Positions 56,802 through 64,000 of a DNA stretch of 64,000 bases are shown piece by piece. The translations under genes and the position numbers were made by a program. Positions within the stretch are counted from its first letter, which is position 1; the number at the start of each line of letters is the position of its first letter. The DNA is taken from positions 1-64,000 of the forward strand of contig QJWJ01000358.1 in NCBI GenBank assembly GCA_003235365.1. Direction: 5' to 3'. Source of the DNA: Deltaproteobacteria bacterium (GTDB taxonomy: Bacteria; Myxococcota_A; Polyangia; Polyangiales; Polyangiaceae). The notes beneath the pieces were generated by a model that searched no databases, was not told where the DNA came from, and saw nothing but the letters and a program-made list of their open reading frames with translations.

Positions 56802-57410
56802 TCAATCGCCGACCATGTCGGCCGGACTATCCCAATCCCGCAACTGTCGTCGTTCGTGTGCGTTCAGCGGCAGCTGCACACCTCCCAGTGCGTCGATGAC
56901 CGCTCGCGGTGCGGCGTGACCTCGACTCAACTCGTGCTGAACGGCGACCAGTGCGGCGTTTGGTTCGTAGCGCGCGAAGGTCGGCAGCCAGTGAACGCCG
57001 ACCCGCGGCGCAACGGCTCTTGCCCGTGGTTCGAACGTCAGCAACCGCTGCAGTAGCTCCGCCGTCAGGAATGGCATGTCGCACGCCAGCACAATCGCGG
57101 GTCGACCGGGCCGTGCGCGCGTCGTTAGCGCGCCGAGTCCGCCGATGGGTCCGCAGTCCGACGGCGAATCGGCGAGCTGTTCGAGACCCAGGTGCGCATA
57201 AGCCGGGTGCTGTCCGAGCAACACGACGTCGACCGAAGGCTCCACGGCACGACACACCTCGATGGTGCGCTCGATGATCGTGGTCGATTCGTCCGGCGCT
57301 GGGAGCAACCCTTTGGGCGTGCCGCCCATCCGTCGCGACTGACCTCCGACCAGGATGCCGACGAGGGGCAGACCTACACTCGCGTCAGCGTCGCCGTCTC
57401 CAACCGTCAT
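56802..57410 (-). CDS. mobA: Molybdenum cofactor guanylyltransferase-like protein MobA
   Basis: This 202-residue nucleotidyltransferase has the MobA N-terminal signature LVGGQSRRMGGTPKGLL and the middle segment LADSPSDCGPIGGLGA. The metal-binding LACDMPFLT (Asp) matches as well. MobA adds GMP to molybdopterin to make the bis-MGD cofactor. The gene lies 45 bases downstream of moeA on the same strand. No molybdoenzyme gene lies in the window. Length is normal. Confidence 0.85.
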   Translation of the reverse strand: MTVGDGDADASVGLPLVGILVGGQSRRMGGTPKGLLPAPDESTTIIERTIEVCRAVEPSVDVVLLGQHPAYAHLGLEQLADSPSDCGPIGGLGALTTRARPGRPAIVLACDMPFLTAELLQRLLTFEPRARAVAPRVGVHWLPTFARYEPNAALVAVQHELSRGHAAPRAVIDALGGVQLPLNAHERRQLRDWDSPADMVGD

Positions 57411-57455
57411 GAACGTGTTTTCCCGTTTCGAGAGCTACCGTTCACGATGCACACC

Positions 57456-58646
57456 TCACAAGCCATCGAGCCGCAGGTAGGGCACTTCGGCACCTGCGGG
57501 GTGCCCCGTGCAGTCTGTATCGACCATCACCAACGCGTCGGCGGACGCCAGGGATGCCGTCGCGCCGGAGCTCTGATTCGAGCAGGGGGTCAGGAGCCCA
57601 TCTGCGAGAGTTGCACGGTGAAAGTTCAAGCGGCCCGTCCGTTGTCGGACCGGCGAGGCGAGTACCCCGCGGTGGACTCGGGGTAGCGGATCGACGACGC
57701 CTTGCATGGCGCGGAGCAGCGGCAAGCCGAACAGCCCGAAGGTCACCTGGGCGGAGACGGGGTTGCCCGGAAGTCCGAGTACGAGACACTCTCCGCGCGC
57801 GGCAAACATCACGGGCTTGCCCGGCTTGATGCGGACCTTCCAAAATTCGATTTCGGCTCCGGCCCGGGTCAGCGCTCGTTGCACGACGTCGTGGTCGCCG
57901 ACACTGGCGCCGCCGACGGTCACCACCAAGTCCGACTCACTCAGCGCGCGCTCGAGGGTAGCGCTGGTCGTTTCGATGTCGTCCTCGACGCGCGGCAACA
58001 CGGTTACCGTTGCGCCGATCTCCGTCGCCATGGCCGCCAGCGCGACGCTGTTGGATTCGGCGATGCTGCCCAACTTGTGTGGGGCACCGACGTCGCGAAG
58101 CTCGTCACCGGTGCACAGGATGCTCACGCGCGGTCGGACGAACACCCACGGCTGGGCGCAGTCGACCGAAGCCAGCAGTCCCAGTGCGAACGGGGTCAGC
58201 CGTTGTCCCGTTGCCAGCACCTGCTCGCCCGGTTCAACGTCGCTTCCGCGCCGCCGCACGTGGGCTCCGATGGTCAGTTGCTCGTCGAAGCTCAGTTGAC
58301 CGGCTTCGACGCGCGCGTCCTCCTGTATCAAGACCGCGTCGGCGCCTTCCGGAAGCACCGCTCCCGTGAAGATCCGACAGGCACTCCCCGCTTGGAGCGT
58401 TGGCAGTGGCTGCCCGGCTCGGCTCTCGCCGACGACGGGTAGGGTCCACGGGCCTTGGGGAGGAAGGTCGGCGGCGCACAGGGCGTATCCGTCCATGGCG
58501 CTGACATCCGTATCCGGCATCGGCCGCGGCGCACACACGTCGCGTGCCAACACTCTCCCCAGCGCAACTCGTAGCGGCACGGACTCGGTGCCAAGCGTTC
58601 TGGCACGCTGCAAAACTGTCGATCTTGCCGATTCGAAATCCAACAT
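57456..58646 (-). CDS. moeA: Molybdopterin molybdotransferase MoeA
   Basis: This 396-residue protein inserts molybdate into adenylylated molybdopterin. It carries the MoeA hallmarks: TDVSAMDGYAL, FTGAVLPEGADAV, RRGSDVEPGEQVL, SILCTGDELRDVG and VTVGGASVGDHDVV. The MoeA-specific C-terminal domain starts with GLPGNPVSAQVTF. Length is normal. The start is ATG at 58646. It is followed by mobA, so the two cofactor genes form a probable operon; moaA-type genes are not present here. Confidence 0.93.
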   Translation of the reverse strand: MLDFESARSTVLQRARTLGTESVPLRVALGRVLARDVCAPRPMPDTDVSAMDGYALCAADLPPQGPWTLPVVGESRAGQPLPTLQAGSACRIFTGAVLPEGADAVLIQEDARVEAGQLSFDEQLTIGAHVRRRGSDVEPGEQVLATGQRLTPFALGLLASVDCAQPWVFVRPRVSILCTGDELRDVGAPHKLGSIAESNSVALAAMATEIGATVTVLPRVEDDIETTSATLERALSESDLVVTVGGASVGDHDVVQRALTRAGAEIEFWKVRIKPGKPVMFAARGECLVLGLPGNPVSAQVTFGLFGLPLLRAMQGVVDPLPRVHRGVLASPVRQRTGRLNFHRATLADGLLTPCSNQSSGATASLASADALVMVDTDCTGHPAGAEVPYLRLDGL

Positions 58647-58761
58647 TCCGAAAATTGCCTCGTTTTTCGTGCGCTACGGACGGACGTCATGCCGTGTGTG
58701 GCGCGCTGACCTGACCGACCTACACTACCGTTGCACGGCGCGGTGGAAAAGCGCGCCCCGT

Positions 58762-58784
58762 ACAAAAGCGTTCGACGCTTTTGT
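58762..58784. repeat. A/T-rich hairpin between moeA and the DUF6600 gene
   Basis: ACAAAAGCGT, 3-base loop, ACGCTTTTGT: exact 10-bp arms. It lies 39 bases before the start codon of the DUF6600-type gene and 116 bases upstream of moeA. The AT content stands out in this genome. It is a candidate regulator site or mRNA leader hairpin. Confidence 0.6.
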
Positions 58785-58822
58785 GGCAACTTCCGACGAC
58801 CCAGCCCGATTCGGCCCTGCTC

Positions 58823-60460
58823 ATGCACGCTTTCACACCACGACACCTGCTTCCTCCCAGTGCGATCGCTCGGGCGCTGCGGCATTGGGCCGCAGCGTCG
58901 TGTCGCGGTTCGGTCGCCGTGTGCGCCGCGGCGTGCGCGCTGTTCTTCAATGGGTGTGTCGCGCAGCAGCAGACCGTGGAATCCCCCCCCGAGTTTTCCG
59001 CGCCGGGGTGGCCCGCCGCCGACAGCCAACCGAGCCCGCCGATCGCGCTCCCGCCAGCCGCACAACCGGATGCGGACTCGCACCAGGCTCCGCCCCCTGA
59101 AGCCGATGGCAACGAGTCGATCGACCCGCAGCCGGCCGGGCTCGAGCCCGAGCCGGCGGACGAGGAGGCTGACTCGCCGTTGACCGACGAAGAGCTGGAC
59201 GACGTGGACCCGTCGGCACTCGACGACTTTTCGGAACCGTTGGCGCCCTACGGCCGTTGGGTGGAGGACGCCCGCTACGGCACGGTTTGGGTTCCCTATC
59301 CGTCGGCGGTCGGTTCGCGCTTTGCGCCGTACGTCAGTCGTGGTCACTGGGCGCTCACAGCTGACAATCAGTGGATCTGGGTGAGCGACTATCCGTTTGG
59401 CTGGGTGGTATTTCACTACGGCCGCTGGGTTTGGTCGTCTCACCACGGCTGGTGCTGGATTGCCGGGCGTCGCTATTCCCACGCGTGGGTGAGTTTCCGC
59501 GTCGGCAGCGACCCGTACATTGGTTGGGCGCCGATGGCCCCCCGCTGGGTTTGGCGGTCGGGCGCGGCGGTGTGGATCGGCACCGTTCCTCCGCAGCCCT
59601 ACGTCTTCGTGCCGGTCGGCTATGTCTTCTATCCGTCGGTCTACAGCTACGTCGTCATTCATCCGGCACGCATTCGCCACTTGGCTCGCCGATCGCACCG
59701 CTATGTGCACCCCGGCGTTCCGTCGCACCGATACGTTTCTCCGCCCATCGAACGCATTCCTGCGCGTGCCAGACCATCTGGACGCACGCGACCGGATTCG
59801 CGCGCGATTGGGATGCAGCGCCAAGCGGCGACCGCTTCACCGAGTCGCACGACGTCGACTGCCTCCAAGGCCCCGCGGGCGGAGGCTCGCTCACTGCGCG
59901 TGGGGGGCGAGTCGAGGGCGTCGCCGCAACGGTTGAAGGGGTCGGCGGTCGACCGCGCGTCGTCTTCAGGCGACAAGCGCTGGACCGGGGCGCCGGAGCG
60001 TCGTTCCACGCCGCCACGCGTCGGACCGAAGCCACGCGTCGCTCCGCCCGCGCCGTCGAAGCGACGGCGCATCCAGGTACCGGAGCGGGCGGAAAATCGC
60101 CGTCGCCGAATCGAGCCACCCGCCAAGGCTGACAAGAAGAGCGCGGTGCCTTCCGAGCGCCGAACGGATCGAGAACGCCGAGCGGATGCGGCGCGCCGAG
60201 CGGACCGGGACCGCCAAACGGACCGAGCACGCAGCGCGAAAGCGAAATCACGGGAGCGCAGCAAGTCGAAAGCCAAAAGCGATGCGAAGCGCAATTCTGG
60301 CAAGACAAAGCGAGTGAAGCCGGAGCCTTCGCGCAAGCGAATCCGCCTGGCCCCGGGCGCAGAGCGTCGTCGGGTGTTTCCCGGTGCTTCGAAAAACGAA
60401 CGTTTCGGCGTCCCACGTCGATTGCCGGTGCCCGAACGCAGTCAGCGGAAGTACAAGTGA
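58823..60460 (+). CDS. DUF6600-type surface protein with basic C-terminal tail
   Basis: This 545-residue predicted lipoprotein (CALFFNGC lipobox) has a Pro-rich linker. The aromatic repeat region follows: LAPYGRWVEDARYGTVWVP, GHWALTADNQWIWVSDY, FHYGRWVWSSHHGWCWIAG and HAWVSFRVGSDPYIGWAP. That pattern is typical of DUF6600, a family of periplasmic or surface proteins without known role. From about residue 290 the protein becomes a low-complexity Arg/Lys/Ser/Pro tail of ~250 residues, a highly charged extension that could bind nucleic acid or polyanionic glycan (inference). Confidence 0.85.
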   Translation: MHAFTPRHLLPPSAIARALRHWAAASCRGSVAVCAAACALFFNGCVAQQQTVESPPEFSAPGWPAADSQPSPPIALPPAAQPDADSHQAPPPEADGNESIDPQPAGLEPEPADEEADSPLTDEELDDVDPSALDDFSEPLAPYGRWVEDARYGTVWVPYPSAVGSRFAPYVSRGHWALTADNQWIWVSDYPFGWVVFHYGRWVWSSHHGWCWIAGRRYSHAWVSFRVGSDPYIGWAPMAPRWVWRSGAAVWIGTVPPQPYVFVPVGYVFYPSVYSYVVIHPARIRHLARRSHRYVHPGVPSHRYVSPPIERIPARARPSGRTRPDSRAIGMQRQAATASPSRTTSTASKAPRAEARSLRVGGESRASPQRLKGSAVDRASSSGDKRWTGAPERRSTPPRVGPKPRVAPPAPSKRRRIQVPERAENRRRRIEPPAKADKKSAVPSERRTDRERRADAARRADRDRQTDRARSAKAKSRERSKSKAKSDAKRNSGKTKRVKPEPSRKRIRLAPGAERRRVFPGASKNERFGVPRRLPVPERSQRKYK

Positions 60461-60467
60461 GGCGATG

Positions 60468-60995
60468 ATGGTTCGTCGCCTCGTTCCCGTCGTGGCTTGC
60501 GGCATGCTCGGCTGCGGCACCCGTGACGACGCGAGCTACGATCCGCCGGTACTGATCGTCGACCAAGCGCCGATTACCGAAGACATCGGCATCGACGTCG
60601 AGCCAGGCGTCGGAGCGGGGCTTTTCGTCGAGACGGGCAGCGACGGCAGCTGGTCGGTGACGACCAGCTGTGACACCGAACTGACCGACTTCGAGTGCGA
60701 TTGGGACGTCGTGCTGAGCGTGGAAGCAGGCATGCGGATACGTCGTATTCGCGCCGTGGACTTCGAATTGTGGGATGACGTGACCTCGATCGACGACGGC
60801 GCCCTGTATCTGCGTGTGTTGACGGGCACTGATCTCGACGGGGTGACGTTCAGTGCTCCGCCCGGCGCGGCGCTGACGGTCGATGCGTTGCTCGATGGAC
60901 GTTCCGACCCGCGCTACCTGTTCTGGAATGCTCGGGGAGCCGTCCAGTCCGGTGCACCGTCGAATCCGGTGCAACTGCTGCCCGAAGCGGAGTGA
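60468..60995 (+). CDS. Hypothetical lipoprotein
   Basis: This 175-residue predicted lipoprotein has a short signal (RRLVPVVACGMLGC). The body is acidic and rich in Asp (ITEDIGIDVEPGVG, RIRRIRAVDFELWDDV), probably a beta domain. No family is recognised. The second of two adjacent ATGs (60465, 60468) was chosen because gagg stands five bases upstream of it. It follows the DUF6600-type gene closely and may be cotranscribed. Confidence 0.75.
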   Translation: MVRRLVPVVACGMLGCGTRDDASYDPPVLIVDQAPITEDIGIDVEPGVGAGLFVETGSDGSWSVTTSCDTELTDFECDWDVVLSVEAGMRIRRIRAVDFELWDDVTSIDDGALYLRVLTGTDLDGVTFSAPPGAALTVDALLDGRSDPRYLFWNARGAVQSGAPSNPVQLLPEAE

Positions 60996-61138
60996 GGCGA
61001 AATGAGACGCCGTGGCGTGGGCGGCTCGCTTCGCGTCGAGAGCATCGACGGAGCGTTTCGGTGCGTGAGCCCGTGCCTTGCGCCGCCGCCGGCGCCGCGC
61101 ATCTCGACCTCGTGTGTCAGGTGTGAGAGAACGTCGGA

Positions 61139-62260
61139 GTGAACTCGCTCGTGGTGTCGTTGGGGGTTGCCTTCGTCGTGACGGCGTGTGCCAAAGAAAC
61201 TCCCGACCCCGAAACCCAACCCAAGCCCAATCGGCCGATTCGGGAAGCAGGTGCAACGACGGCGGATGCGGACTCCACGGCGTCTGCCACCCCTGACGCG
61301 GGGTTGCCCGAAGCGGGAGTGCCACTGGCGCCGCCCACGCTCATCGGCCTCAACGCCGTCGAGAACCCCGACAACCAGTGGCTCGAAGACGTGGCGGTGT
61401 TGGGCTTGGCGCCGCACTCGACGAGCGTCGTCGTGCGGGGGACGGATCCGTCGGCGATCGAGGCCGGGTTGGAACGCGCCGCGCTGTTTGTGGATTCGGG
61501 CATTGCCGTGCTGTTCAGCATCGACATTCTGCGCGGCAATCGCCGCTACGAAGACATTCTCGCCACCGACTACCCAAGCGCCTTACGCGCTGCCGTGGAC
61601 ACGGTTTTCGACAGCCAGCTGCCGTTGTTGGGGGTCGCTCTGGGGGAGGGGCTCGACGTGCAGCTCTCCTACACCACGGGAGATGATCGCCGGGTGCTCG
61701 AGTCGGTGGTCAGCGACTTTCTGCAGTACGCGGCGAACCACCCGTCGCGCTCGCCGCAAACGCACGTGACCTTCCACACCAGTCCAGGTGCCTGGTCTCG
61801 GGTGACCTCCGAACTCACCGCTTGGTCGGAACTGTCCGACGCGCTGTGCATCAGCTGGTTCGGAGTCGACGAAATGGGACGAGCCATCGACTCGATTGGT
61901 GGGGGCGAGACGTTCGAGAAGATGCTCGACTCGATCCCACGTCCTCGCAAGCCCGTTCTCGTTCGCGAAGTGGCCTACCCGAGCGCGTCCATCGTCGAGA
62001 GTTCGTTCGCTCGTCAGGACCGATTCTTCAGCGGCTTGCTACCCGTCCTCGCGGCTCACCCGTTGCTCGTCCCGATGCTTGCGGTCAGCGCCCTGCAAGA
62101 CCCATCCGACGAGGAGTGTCAATCCTACATCGAGGACTACGGCCTGCCGTCTAGTGCGGCGCTGGCGCGCTGCTCAGTCGGCCTGACCGGCACCACGGGC
62201 AAGCCGAAACCCGCTTACTACACCTTGGTCGGCGCGTTTGCGCTCGCCGACCTCCCGTGA
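61139..62260 (+). CDS. Lipoprotein with possible TIM-barrel glycosidase-like domain
   Basis: This 373-residue predicted lipoprotein (SLGVAFVVTAC) has a short Asp/Pro/Ala linker. The main domain has alternating helices and strands that suggest a (beta/alpha)8 barrel: VLFSIDIL, LLGVALGEGLDV, HVTFHTSPGAW, CISWFGVDEMG and KPVLVREVAYPSA. E residues at the ends of two strands (ALGEG and VREVAYPS) are placed as in clan A glycosidases, but I cannot name a family. The GTG at 61139 is the first reasonable start. It is the last gene before prkA. Confidence 0.7.
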   Translation: MNSLVVSLGVAFVVTACAKETPDPETQPKPNRPIREAGATTADADSTASATPDAGLPEAGVPLAPPTLIGLNAVENPDNQWLEDVAVLGLAPHSTSVVVRGTDPSAIEAGLERAALFVDSGIAVLFSIDILRGNRRYEDILATDYPSALRAAVDTVFDSQLPLLGVALGEGLDVQLSYTTGDDRRVLESVVSDFLQYAANHPSRSPQTHVTFHTSPGAWSRVTSELTAWSELSDALCISWFGVDEMGRAIDSIGGGETFEKMLDSIPRPRKPVLVREVAYPSASIVESSFARQDRFFSGLLPVLAAHPLLVPMLAVSALQDPSDEECQSYIEDYGLPSSAALARCSVGLTGTTGKPKPAYYTLVGAFALADLP

Positions 62261-62353
62261 GCGGTGAACTGCCAGGCCGCCGCTTGGCCGAAAACCCCCG
62301 GAACATCACACCTCCCAGGTTTTGCTGCTATGTTTCGTTCCCCAGGAGGTTTC

Positions 62354-64000
<1,647 letters not shown>

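Noticed and set aside
59655-61325. Long antisense frame over the DUF6600 gene and the next lipoprotein
   Set aside because: The low-complexity basic tail yields open antisense frames; no start with signal or family motif.

Overview
The window is GC-rich, densely coded chromosomal DNA of a bacterium that is most likely a myxobacterium (Myxococcota, Polyangia-like). Evidence: many secreted lipoproteins built from cysteine-rich repeats (CGDG..CDDGN repeats, Stig1-like repeats, Kazal-like modules), a fibro-slime domain protein, a MYXO-CTERM-like C-terminal anchor, a PrkA kinase and a type 2 isoleucyl-tRNA synthetase. I found no rRNA, tRNA, CRISPR array, insertion sequence or phage gene. It reads as ordinary chromosome with a strong cell-surface theme.

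Layout. 0-12 kb: mixed housekeeping and surface genes: a small FAD oxidoreductase, YugP-type membrane peptidase, pirin, a Stig1-like lipoprotein, a MerR/methyltransferase divergent pair with a recognisable SoxR-box-like operator, a VWA lipoprotein, an NADP reductase/LysR divergent pair, a half-size GDT1 protein, DUF3025, an extradiol dioxygenase with a Tat-like leader, and glyoxalase I. 12.4-19.6 kb: a glycan cluster with two GT4 glycosyltransferases, a Wzx-like flippase, a SAM methyltransferase and an unusual three-domain protein (nucleotidyltransferase-like, NDP-kinase-like and lipopolysaccharide-kinase-like). 19.8-24.9 kb: a sensory unit of YfiR-like periplasmic protein, hybrid histidine kinase and divergent TonB-dependent receptor. 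25-31.6 kb: a duplicated Kazal-like lipoprotein with an overlapping uncharacterised gene, a c-type cytochrome lipoprotein, and an ABC-F-like ATPase coupled to HflX.

32.3-37.7 kb: a complete, tightly coupled histidine-utilisation operon hutH-hutU-hutG-hutI (histidine to urocanate, imidazolonepropionate, formiminoglutamate, then glutamate plus formamide), followed by a flavin reductase-like gene. 38.6-42.1 kb: ileS, with an altered GIHH signature and a 15-bp tandem repeat. 43-50 kb: MYXO-CTERM protein, zinc alcohol dehydrogenase coupled to DUF1244, fibro-slime lipoprotein, MarC. 51-56.6 kb: metzincin-like protease, GH12-like lipoprotein lacking the expected nucleophile, endonuclease/exonuclease/phosphatase-family protein, phosphodiesterase-family lipoprotein. 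56.8-58.6 kb: mobA and moeA. 58.8-62.3 kb: DUF6600-type protein and two lipoproteins. 62.35 kb to the edge: prkA, cut by the window.

Non-coding highlights: a hairpin with the same 11-bp arms and same 16-nt loop length at 38467-38504 and 50425-50462; a perfect 34-bp palindrome inside a coding region at 53642-53675; and a 714-bp hflX-hutH intergenic region carrying four inverted repeats. The strongest novelty candidate is the three-domain protein at 15499-17361. Starts were chosen by ribosome-binding site, signal peptide and overlap logic. Family names rest on motif recognition, not on database searches.
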